Below are positions 1 to 10,300 of a DNA stretch of 64,000 bases, piece after piece. The stretch comes from Auanema rhodensis (Eukaryota; Nematoda; Chromadorea; Rhabditida; Rhabditidae). Below the pieces are notes generated by a model. The model was not told the origin of the DNA, did no database searches, and was given only the letters and a program-made list of their open reading frames with translations. Position 1 is the first letter of the stretch; each line of letters begins with the position of its first letter. The stretch is taken from the NCBI GenBank assembly GCA_964057225.1, contig OZ059894.1, positions 21,854,476-21,918,475 of the forward strand. Reading direction: 5' to 3'. Made by a program: the position numbers and the translations under genes.

Positions 1-2
1 GG

Positions 3-53
3 ATTTTTAAGCTGCGTCGATCTGTGTTATCAGATTTGCGCTAGCTTAAAAAT
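3..53. repeat. Inverted repeat A: 11-bp arms, imperfect long hairpin
   Basis: Bases 3-13 (atttttaagct) and 43-53 (agcttaaaaat) are perfect reverse complements. Inside them GCG (14-16) can pair with CGC (39-41) around a single bulged T, and ATCTG (20-24) with CAGAT (31-35) around a six-base loop, TGTTAT. Together they form a long interrupted stem. The element recurs at the same offset in every monomer. Copies with TAAC instead of TAGC at offset 44 lose one outer pair, and I saw no matching change in the left arm. Left-arm changes occur in the monomers starting at 14392, 37430, 38483, 43748 and 51470. It could be a protein-binding or fold-back element; the function is unknown. Confidence 0.8.
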
Positions 54-70
54 GCACCGAGATATCAACT

Positions 71-92
71 GATACAAGTTCACACTTATATC
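71..92. repeat. Inverted repeat B: 9-bp arms with 4-base loop
   Basis: In GATAT-type monomers the arms gatataagt and acttatatc are perfect complements around the loop TCAC. In this copy, and in other GATAC-type copies, offset 75 is C and gives one C/A mismatch. The monomers starting at 52172 and 57437 restore pairing with a change in the right arm (acttgtatc). Copies with CATTTATATC (for example those starting at 16497, 20983 and 24092) have a G/T wobble instead. The element is present throughout the array, but the many mismatched GATAC copies argue against strict selection for pairing. Confidence 0.8.
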
Positions 93-200
93 CTCGATTT
101 TCACCCTGAAGAATTAATTTTTTCGTTGAATAACATTGTCTATCGTCTTTGCCTTGAAAAATGGAATCTAAAAACATCTACTTTTTGCTAAATTATTTTG

Positions 201-219
201 AAATTTTTCGAAAAAATTT
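201..219. repeat. Near-palindrome centred on TTCGAA
   Basis: Bases 204-215 (tttttcgaaaaa) form a perfect 12-bp palindrome. With the flanking AAA and TTT it extends to 201-219, broken only by one extra A. It sits among A/T tracts, so it could be curved or easily melted DNA. The 25-bp deletion in five monomers of domain C removes it, so those monomers show it is not essential for a copy to persist. Two monomers (starts 35675 and 36026) have CTCGAAA here and lose the symmetry. Confidence 0.75.
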
Positions 220-242
220 TTGTCAAAATGTTTTTGGAAGCA

Positions 243-270
243 ATGTTGAGTGTACATGGAAACTCAACAT
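243..270. repeat. Inverted repeat C: 9-bp arms, 10-base loop
   Basis: Bases 243-251 (atgttgagt) and 262-270 (actcaacat) are perfect complements around the loop gtacatggaa. The element is nearly invariant along the window. Exceptions are TGTTGTGTG, which breaks one pair, in the monomers starting at 45503, 47609, 50417, 50768, 51470 and 56735, and loop changes in those starting at 13339, 32165 and 34622. It may be a binding site or structural element; nothing in the window shows which. Confidence 0.8.
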
Positions 271-2106
271 ACACTAATGCATCATTTTTCAAACGATCAT
301 AACTAATTTTTGTATCAAGCGTTTCTCAATGTAGTATAGTGCATTCGATGCGGATTTTTAAGCTGCGTCGATCTGTGTTATCAGATTCGCGCTAGCTTAA
401 AAATGCACCGAGATATCAACTGATATAAGTTCACACTTATATCCTCGATTTTCACCCTGAAGAATTAATTTTTTCGTTGAATAACATTGTCCATCGTCTT
501 TGCCTTGAAAAAAGGAATCTAAAAACATCTACTTTTTGCTAAATTATTCTGAAATTTTTCGAAAAAATTTTTGTCAAAATGTTTTTGGAAGCAATGTTGA
601 GTGTACATGGAAACTCAACATACACTAATGCATCATTTTTCAAACGATCATAACTAATTTTTGTATTAAGCGTTTCTCAATGTAGTATAGTGCATTCGAT
701 GCGGATTTTTAAGCTGCGTCGATCTGTGTTATCAGATTTGCGCTAGCTTAAAAATGCACCGAGATATCAACTGATATAAGTTCACACTTATATCCTCGAT
801 TTTCACCCTGAAGAATTATTTTTTTCGTTGAATAACATTGTCCATCGTCCTTGCCTTGAAAAATGAAATCTAAAAACATCTACTTTTTGCTAAATTATTT
901 TGAAATTTTTCGAAAAAAGTTTTGTCAAAATGTTTTTGGAAGCAATGTTGAGTGTACATGGAAACTCAACATACACTAATGCATCATTTTTCAAACGATC
1001 ATAACTAATTTTTGTATCAAGCGTTTCTCAATGTAGTATAGTGCATTCGATGCGGATTTTTAAGCTGCGTCGATCTGTGTTATCAGATTTGCGCTAGCTT
1101 AAAAATGCACCGAGATATCAACTGATATAAGTTCACACTTATATCCTCGATTTTCACCCTGAAGAATTAATTTTTTCGTTGAATAACATTGTCCATCGTC
1201 TTTGCCTTGAAAAAAGGAATCTAAAAACATCTACTTTTTGCTAAATTATTCTGAAATTTTTCGAAAAAATTTTTGTCAAAATGTTTTTGGAAGCAATGTT
1301 GAGTGTACATGGAAACTCAACATACACTAATGCATCATTTTTCAAACGATCATAACTAATTTTTGTATTAAGCGTTTCTCAATGTAGTATAGTGCATTCG
1401 ATGCGGATTTTTAAGCTGCGTCGATCTGTGTTATCAGATTTGCGCTAGCTTAAAAATGCACCGAGATATCAACTGATATAAGTTCACACTTATATCCTCG
1501 ATTTTCACCCTGAAGAATTAATTTTTTCGTTGAATAACATTGTCCATCGTCTTTGCCTTGAAAAAAGGAATCTAAAAACATCTACTTTTTGCTAAATTAT
1601 TCTGAAATTTTTCGAAAAAATTTTTGTCAAAATGTTTTTGGAAGCAATGTTGAGTGTACATGGAAACTCAACATACACTAATGCATCATTTTTCAAACGA
1701 TCATAACTAATTTTTGTATTAAGCGTTTCTCAATGTAGTATAGTGCATTCGATGCGGATTTTTAAGCTGCGTCGATCTGTGTTATCAGATTTGCGCTAGC
1801 TTAAAAATGCACCGAGATATCAACTGATACAAGTTCACACTTATATCCTCGATTTTCACCCTGAAGAATTAATTTTTTCGTTGAATAACATTGTCTATCG
1901 TCTTTGCCTTGAAAAATGGAATCTAAAAACATCTACTTTTTGCTAAATTATTTTGAAATTTTTCGAAAAAATTTTTGTCAAAATGTTTTTGGAAGCAATG
2001 TTGAGTGTACATGGAAACTCAACATACACTAATGCATCATTTTTCAAACGATCATAACTAATTTTTGTATTAAGCGTTTCTCAATGTAGTATAGTGCATT
2101 CGATGC

Positions 2107-3159
2107 GGATTTTTAAGCTGCGTCGATCTGTGTTATCAGATTTGCGCTAGCTTAAAAATGCACCGAGATATCAACTGATACAAGTTCACACTTATATCCT
2201 CGATTTTCACCCTGAAGAATTAATTTTTTCGTTGAATAACGTTGTCTATCGTCTTTGCCTTGAAAAATGGAATCTAAAAACATCTACTTTTTGCTAAATT
2301 ATTTTGAAATTTTTCGAAAAAATTTTTGTCAAAATGTTTTTGGAAGCAATGTTGAGTGTACATGGAAACTCAACATACACTAATGCATCATTTTTCAAAC
2401 GATCATAACTAATTTTTGTATTAAGCGTTTCTCAATGTAGTATAGTGCATTCGATGCGGATTTTTAAGCTGCGTCGATCTGTGTTATCAGATTTGCGCTA
2501 GCTTAAAAATGCACCGAGATATCAACTGATACAAGTTCACACTTATATCCTCGATTTTCACCCTGAAGAATTAATTTTTTCGTTGAATAACATTGTCTAT
2601 CGTCTTTGCCTTGAAAAATGGAATCTAAAAACATCTACTTTTTGCTAAATTATTTTGAAATTTTTCGAAAAAATTTTTGTCAAAATGTTTTTGGAAGCAA
2701 TGTTGAGTGTACATGGAAACTCAACATACACTAATGCATCATTTTTCAAACGATCATAACTAATTTTTGTATTAAGCGTTTCTCAATGTAGTATAGTGCA
2801 TTCGATGCGGATTTTTAAGCTGCGTCGATCTGTGTTATCAGATTTGCGCTAGCTTAAAAATGCACCGAGATATCAACTGATACAAGTTCACACTTATATC
2901 CTCGATTTTCACCCTGAAGAATTAATTTTTTCGTTGAATAACATTGTCTATCGTCTTTGCCTTGAAAAATGGAATCTAAAAACATCTACTTTTTGCTAAA
3001 TTATTTTGAAATTTTTCGAAAAAATTTTTGTCAAAATGTTTTTGGAAGCAATGTTGAGTGTACATGGAAACTCAACATACACTAATGCATCATTTTTCAA
3101 ACGATCATAACTAATTTTTGTATTAAGCGTTTCTCAATGTAGTATAGTGCATTCGATGC
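2107..3159. repeat. Three extra type-6 monomers between HOR copies
   Basis: Three monomers (starts 2107, 2458 and 2809) repeat the GATAC, CTATC, AAAAATGGA, ATTAAG type of the preceding monomer (1756), giving four like copies in a row. The first of the three has CGTTGTC instead of CATTGTC at about 2240, a state otherwise typical of domain B. They break the 6-mer register of domain A and look like a local single-monomer amplification. Confidence 0.8.
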
Positions 3160-6100
3160 GGATTTTTAAGCTGCGTCGATCTGTGTTATCAGATTTGCGC
3201 TAGCTTAAAAATGCACCGAGATATCAACTGATACAAGTTCACACTTATATCCTCGATTTTCACCCTGAAGAATTAATTTTTTCGTTGAATAACATTGTCT
3301 ATCGTCTTTGCCTTGAAAAATGGAATCTAAAAACATCTACTTTTTGCTAAATTATTTTGAAATTTTTCGAAAAAAGTTTTGTCAAAATGTTTTTGGAAGC
3401 AATGTTGAGTGTACATGGAAACTCAACATACACTAATGCATCATTTTTCAAACGATCATAACTAATTTTTGTATCAAGCGTTTCTCAATGTAGTATAGTG
3501 CATTCGATGCGGATTTTTAAGCTGCGTCGATCTGTGTTATCAGATTCGCGCTAGCTTAAAAATGCACCGAGATATCAACTGATATAAGTTCACACTTATA
3601 TCCTCGATTTTCACCCTGAAGAATTAATTTTTTCGTTGAATAACATTGTCCATCGTCTTTGCCTTGAAAAAAGGAATCTAAAAACATCTACTTTTTGCTA
3701 AATTATTCTGAAATTTTTCGAAAAAATTTTTGTCAAAATGTTTTTGGAAGCAATGTTGAGTGTACATGGAAACTCAACATACACTAATGCATCATTTTTC
3801 AAACGATCATAACTAATTTTTGTATTAAGCGTTTCTCAATGTAGTATAGTGCATTCGATGCGGATTTTTAAGCTGCGTCGATCTGTGTTATCAGATTTGC
3901 GCTAGCTTAAAAATGCACCGAGATATCAACTGATATAAGTTCACACTTATATCCTCGATTTTCACCCTGAAGAATTATTTTTTTCGTTGAATAACATTGT
4001 CCATCGTCCTTGCCTTGAAAAATGAAATCTAAAAACATCTACTTTTTGCTAAATTATTTTGAAATTTTTCGAAAAAAGTTTTGTCAAAATGTTTTTGGAA
4101 GCAATGTTGAGTGTACATGGAAACTCAACATACACTAATGCATCATTTTTCAAACGATCATAACTAATTTTTGTATCAAGCGTTTCTCAATGTAGTATAG
4201 TGCATTCGATGCGGATTTTTAAGCTGCGTCGATCTGTGTTATCAGATTTGCGCTAGCTTAAAAATGCACCGAGATATCAACTGATATAAGTTCACACTTA
4301 TATCCTCGATTTTCACCCTGAAGAATTAATTTTTTCGTTGAATAACATTGTCCATCGTCTTTGCCTTGAAAAAAGGAATCTAAAAACATCTACTTTTTGC
4401 TAAATTATTCTGAAATTTTTCGAAAAAATTTTTGTCAAAATGTTTTTGGAAGCAATGTTGAGTGTACATGGAAACTCAACATACACTAATGCATCATTTT
4501 TCAAACGATCATAACTAATTTTTGTATTAAGCGTTTCTCAATGTAGTATAGTGCATTCGATGCGGATTTTTAAGCTGCGTCGATCTGTGTTATCAGATTT
4601 GCGCTAGCTTAAAAATGCACCGAGATATCAACTGATATAAGTTCACACTTATATCCTCGATTTTCACCCTGAAGAATTAATTTTTTCGTTGAATAACATT
4701 GTCCATCGTCTTTGCCTTGAAAAAAGGAATCTAAAAACATCTACTTTTTGCTAAATTATTCTGAAATTTTTCGAAAAAATTTTTGTCAAAATGTTTTTGG
4801 AAGCAATGTTGAGTGTACATGGAAACTCAACATACACTAATGCATCATTTTTCAAACGATCATAACTAATTTTTGTATTAAGCGTTTCTCAATGTAGTAT
4901 AGTGCATTCGATGCGGATTTTTAAGCTGCGTCGATCTGTGTTATCAGATTTGCGCTAGCTTAAAAATGCACCGAGATATCAACTGATACAAGTTCACACT
5001 TATATCCTCGATTTTCACCCTGAAGAATTAATTTTTTCGTTGAATAACATTGTCTATCGTCTTTGCCTTGAAAAATGGAATCTAAAAACATCTACTTTTT
5101 GCTAAATTATTTTGAAATTTTTCGAAAAAATTTTTGTCAAAATGTTTTTGGAAGCAATGTTGAGTGTACATGGAAACTCAACATACACTAATGCATCATT
5201 TTTCAAACGATCATAACTAATTTTTGTATTAAGCGTTTCTCAATGTAGTATAGTGCATTCGATGCGGATTTTTAAGCTGCGTCGATCTGTGTTATCAGAT
5301 TTGCGCTAGCTTAAAAATGCACCGAGATATCAACTGATACAAGTTCACACTTATATCCTCGATTTTCACCCTGAAGAATTAATTTTTTCGTTGAATAACA
5401 TTGTCTATCGTCTTTGCCTTGAAAAATGGAATCTAAAAACATCTACTTTTTGCTAAATTATTTTGAAATTTTTCGAAAAAAGTTTTGTCAAAATGTTTTT
5501 GGAAGCAATGTTGAGTGTACATGGAAACTCAACATACACTAATGCATCATTTTTCAAACGATCATAACTAATTTTTGTATCAAGCGTTTCTCAATGTAGT
5601 ATAGTGCATTCGATGCGGATTTTTAAGCTGCGTCGATCTGTGTTATCAGATTCGCGCTAGCTTAAAAATGCACCGAGATATCAACTGATATAAGTTCACA
5701 CTTATATCCTCGATTTTCACCCTGAAGAATTAATTTTTTCGTTGAATAACATTGTCCATCGTCTTTGCCTTGAAAAAAGGAATCTAAAAACATCTACTTT
5801 TTGCTAAATTATTCTGAAATTTTTCGAAAAAATTTTTGTCAAAATGTTTTTGGAAGCAATGTTGAGTGTACATGGAAACTCAACATACACTAATGCATCA
5901 TTTTTCAAACGATCATAACTAATTTTTGTATTAAGCGTTTCTCAATGTAGTATAGTGCATTCGATGCGGATTTTTAAGCTGCGTCGATCTGTGTTATCAG
6001 ATTTGCGCTAGCTTAAAAATGCACCGAGATATCAACTGATATAAGTTCACACTTATATCCTCGATTTTCACCCTGAAGAATTATTTTTTTCGTTGAATAA

Positions 6101-7371
6101 CATTGTCCATCGTCCTTGCCTTGAAAAATGAAATCTAAAAACATCTACTTTTTGCTAAATTATTTTGAAATTTTTCGAAAAAAGTTTTGTCAAAATGTTT
6201 TTGGAAGCAATGTTGAGTGTACATGGAAACTCAACATACACTAATGCATCATTTTTCAAACGATCATAACTAATTTTTGTATCAAGCGTTTCTCAATGTA
6301 GTATAGTGCATTCGATGCGGATTTTTAAGCTGCGTCGATCTGTGTTATCAGATTTGCGCTAGCTTAAAAATGCACCGAGATATCAACTGATATAAGTTCA
6401 CACTTATATCCTCGATTTTCACCCTGAAGAATTAATTTTTTCGTTGAATAACATTGTCCATCGTCTTTGCCTTGAAAAAAGGAATCTAAAAACATCTACT
6501 TTTTGCTAAATTATTCTGAAATTTTTCGAAAAAATTTTTGTCAAAATGTTTTTGGAAGCAATGTTGAGTGTACATGGAAACTCAACATACACTAATGCAT
6601 CATTTTTCAAACGATCATAACTAATTTTTGTATTAAGCGTTTCTCAATGTAGTATAGTGCATTCGATGCGGATTTTTAAGCTGCGTCGATCTGTGTTATC
6701 AGATTTGCGCTAGCTTAAAAATGCACCGAGATATCAACTGATATAAGTTCACACTTATATCCTCGATTTTCACCCTGAAGAATTAATTTTTTCGTTGAAT
6801 AACATTGTCCATCGTCTTTGCCTTGAAAAAAGGAATCTAAAAACATCTACTTTTTGCTAAATTATTCTGAAATTTTTCGAAAAAATTTTTGTCAAAATGT
6901 TTTTGGAAGCAATGTTGAGTGTACATGGAAACTCAACATACACTAATGCATCATTTTTCAAACGATCATAACTAATTTTTGTATTAAGCGTTTCTCAATG
7001 TAGTATAGTGCATTCGATGCGGATTTTTAAGCTGCGTCGATCTGTGTTATCAGATTTGCGCTAGCTTAAAAATGCACCGAGATATCAACTGATACAAGTT
7101 CACACTTATATCCTCGATTTTCACCCTGAAGAATTAATTTTTTCGTTGAATAACATTGTCTATCGTCTTTGCCTTGAAAAATGGAATCTAAAAACATCTA
7201 CTTTTTGCTAAATTATTTTGAAATTTTTCGAAAAAATTTTTGTCAAAATGTTTTTGGAAGCAATGTTGAGTGTACATGGAAACTCAACATACACTAATGC
7301 ATCATTTTTCAAACGATCATAACTAATTTTTGTATTAAGCGTTTCTCAATGTAGTATAGTGCATTCGATGC

Positions 7372-10300
7372 GGATTTTTAAGCTGCGTCGATCTGTGTTA
7401 TCAGATTTGCGCTAGCTTAAAAATGCACCGAGATATCAACTGATATAAGTTCACACTTATATCCTCGATTTTCACCCTGAAGAATTATTTTTTTCGTTGA
7501 ATAACATTGTCCATCGTCCTTGCCTTGAAAAATGGAATCTAAAAACATCTACTTTTTGCTAAATTATTTTGAAATTTTTCGAAAAAATTTTTGTCAAAAT
7601 GTTTTTGGAAGCAATGTTGAGTGTACATGGAAACTCAACATACACTAATGCATCATTTTTCAAACGATCATAACTAATTTTTGTATTAAGCGTTTCTCAA
7701 TGTAGTATAGTGCATTCGATGCGGATTTTTAAGCTGCGTCGATCTGTGTTATCAGATTTGCGCTAGCTTAAAAATGCACCGAGATATCAACTGATATAAG
7801 TTCACACTTATATCCTCGATTTTCACCCTGAAGAATTATTTTTTTCGTTGAATAACGTTGTCTATCGTCTTTGCCTTGAAAAATGGAATCTAAAAACATC
7901 TACTTTTTGCTAAATTATTTTGAAATTTTTCGAAAAAATTTTTGTCAAAATGTTTTTGGAAGCAATGTTGAGTGTACATGGAAACTCAACATACACTAAT
8001 GCATCATTTTTCAAACGATCATAACTAATTTTTGTATTAAGCGTTTCTCAATGTAGTATAGTGCATTCGATGCGGATTTTTAAGCTGCGTCGATCTGTGT
8101 TATCAGATTTGCGCTAGCTTAAAAATGCACCGAGATATCAACTGATACAAGTTCACACTTATATCCTCGATTTTCACCCTGAAGAATTAATTTTTTCGTT
8201 GAATAACGTTGTCTATCGTCTTTGCCTTGAAAAATGGAATCTAAAAACATCTACTTTTTGCTAAATTATTTTGAAATTTTTCGAAAAAATTTTTGTCAAA
8301 ATGTTTTTGGAAGCAATGTTGAGTGTACATGGAAACTCAACATACACTAATGCATCATTTTTCAAACGATCATAACTAATTTTTGTATTAAGCGTTTCTC
8401 AATGTAGTATAGTGCATTCGATGCGGATTTTTAAGCTGCGTCGATCTGTGTTATCAGATTTGCGCTAGCTTAAAAATGCACCGAGATATCAACTGATACA
8501 AGTTCACACTTATATCCTCGATTTTCACCCTGAAGAATTATTTTTTTCGTTGAATAACATTGTCCATCGTCCTTGCCTTGAAAAATGGAATCTAAAAACA
8601 TCTACTTTTTGCTAAATTATTTTGAAATTTTTCGAAAAAATTTTTGTCAAAATGTTTTTGGAAGCAATGTTGAGTGTACATGGAAACTCAACATACACTA
8701 ATGCATCATTTTTCAAACGATCATAACTAATTTTTGTATCAAGCGTTTCTCAATGTAGTATAGTGCATTCGATGCGGATTTTTAAGCTGCGTCGATCTGT
8801 GTTATCAGATTTGCGCTAGCTTAAAAATGCACCGAGATATCAACTGATATAAGTTCACACTTATATCCTCGATTTTCACCCTGAAGAATTAATTTTTTCG
8901 TTGAATAACATTGTCCATCGTCTTTGCCTTGAAAAAAGGAATCTAAAAACATCTACTTTTTGCTAAATTATTCTGAAATTTTTCGAAAAAATTTTTGTCA
9001 AAATGTTTTTGGAAGCAATGTTGAGTGTACATGGAAACTCAACATACACTAATGCATCATTTTTCAAACGATCATAACTAATTTTTGTATTAAGCGTTTC
9101 TCAATGTAGTATAGTGCATTCGATGCGGATTTTTAAGCTGCGTCGATCTGTGTTATCAGATTTGCGCTAACTTAAAAATGCACCGAGATATCAACTGATA
9201 CAAGTTCACACTTATATCCTCGATTTTCACCCTGAAGAATTAATTTTTTCGTTGAATAACATTGTCTATCGTCTTTGCCTTGAAAAATGGAATCTAAAAA
9301 CATCTACTTTTTGCTAAATTATTTTGAAATTTTTCGAAAAAATTTTTGTCAAAATGTTTTTGGAAGCAATGTTGAGTGTACATGGAAACTCAACATACAC
9401 TAATGCATCATTTTTCAAACGATCATAACTAATTTTTGTATTAAGCGTTTCTCAATGTAGTATAGTGCATTCGATGCGGATTTTTAAGCTGCGTCGATCT
9501 GTGTTATCAGATTTGCGCTAGCTTAAAAATGCACCGAGATATCAACTGATATAAGTTCACACTTATATCCTCGATTTTCACCCTGAAGAATTATTTTTTT
9601 CGTTGAATAACGTTGTCTATCGTCTTTGCCTTGAAAAATGGAATCTAAAAACATCTACTTTTTGCTAAATTATTTTGAAATTTTTCGAAAAAATTTTTGT
9701 CAAAATGTTTTTGGAAGCAATGTTGAGTGTACATGGAAACTCAACATACACTAATGCATCATTTTTCAAACGATCATAACTAATTTTTGTATTAAGCGTT
9801 TCTCAATGTAGTATAGTGCATTCGATGCGGATTTTTAAGCTGCGTCGATCTGTGTTATCAGATTTGCGCTAGCTTAAAAATGCACCGAGATATCAACTGA
9901 TACAAGTTCACACTTATATCCTCGATTTTCACCCTGAAGAATTAATTTTTTCGTTGAATAACGTTGTCTATCGTCTTTGCCTTGAAAAATGGAATCTAAA
10001 AACATCTACTTTTTGCTAAATTATTTTGAAATTTTTCGAAAAAATTTTTGTCAAAATGTTTTTGGAAGCAATGTTGAGTGTACATGGAAACTCAACATAC
10101 ACTAATGCATCATTTTTCAAACGATCATAACTAATTTTTGTATTAAGCGTTTCTCAATGTAGTATAGTGCATTCGATGCGGATTTTTAAGCTGCGTCGAT
10201 CTGTGTTATCAGATTTGCGCTAGCTTAAAAATGCACCGAGATATCAACTGATACAAGTTCACACTTATATCCTCGATTTTCACCCTGAAGAATTATTTTT

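Larger units (their letters stand above)
1..351. repeat. Reference monomer (monomer 1)
   Basis: This copy is used as the coordinate frame for offsets quoted elsewhere. Main variable sites by offset: 36-37 (TT, TC or AT before GCGC); 44 (TAGC or TAAC); 64 (GATATC or GACATC); 75 (GATAC or GATAT); about 116-118 (TTAA, TTAT or TCAA before the T run); the base after AATAAC (A, G or T); TAT or CAT before CGTC; 153-164 (the most variable slot); and near the end, TATTAAG or TATCAAG followed by CTCAATG, CTCGATG or CTTGATG. This copy carries the GATAC, CATTGTCTATC, GAAAAATGGA and ATCAAG states. It matches monomers 10 and 16 except for AAAAAATTTTTG where they have AAAAAGTTTTG. Confidence 0.95.
1..7371. 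repeat. Domain A: 6-mer higher-order repeat (2106 bp)
   Basis: Three copies of a six-monomer unit lie at 1-2106, 3160-5265 and 5266-7371. Order of monomer types: (1) GATAC with ATCAAG; (2) ATTCGCGC with GAAAAAAGG and ATTATTCTG; (3) AATTATTTTTTTC, CGTCCTT, AAAAATGAAATC and AAAAAGTTTTG; (4) and (5) GAAAAAAGG with ATTATTCTG; (6) GATAC, CTATC, AAAAATGGA and ATTAAG. Between the first and second copies lie three extra type-6-like monomers (2107-3159). Apart from monomer 1, which lacks the AAAAAGTTTTG change, I noticed no consistent differences between copies, so the unit was amplified recently. Confidence 0.9.

Noticed and set aside
3-53. Terminal inverted repeats of a small transposon (MITE)
   Set aside because: The arms lie 29 bases apart inside each tandem unit with no target-site duplication or internal element; they are part of the monomer.
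3-53. tRNA or structured RNA gene
   Set aside because: The hairpins do not form a cloverleaf and no box A/box B pattern or polymerase III terminator arrangement fits.
204-221. Rho-independent-type terminator
   Set aside because: The TTCGAA palindrome is followed by a T run, but it is all A/T apart from CG, recurs in every monomer, and the context is eukaryotic satellite DNA with no gene.
1-351. Monomer as a dimer of two related half-units of about 175 bp
   Set aside because: I compared the two halves by eye and saw no consistent alignment beyond A/T tracts. A computed self-alignment could still reveal an ancient duplication.
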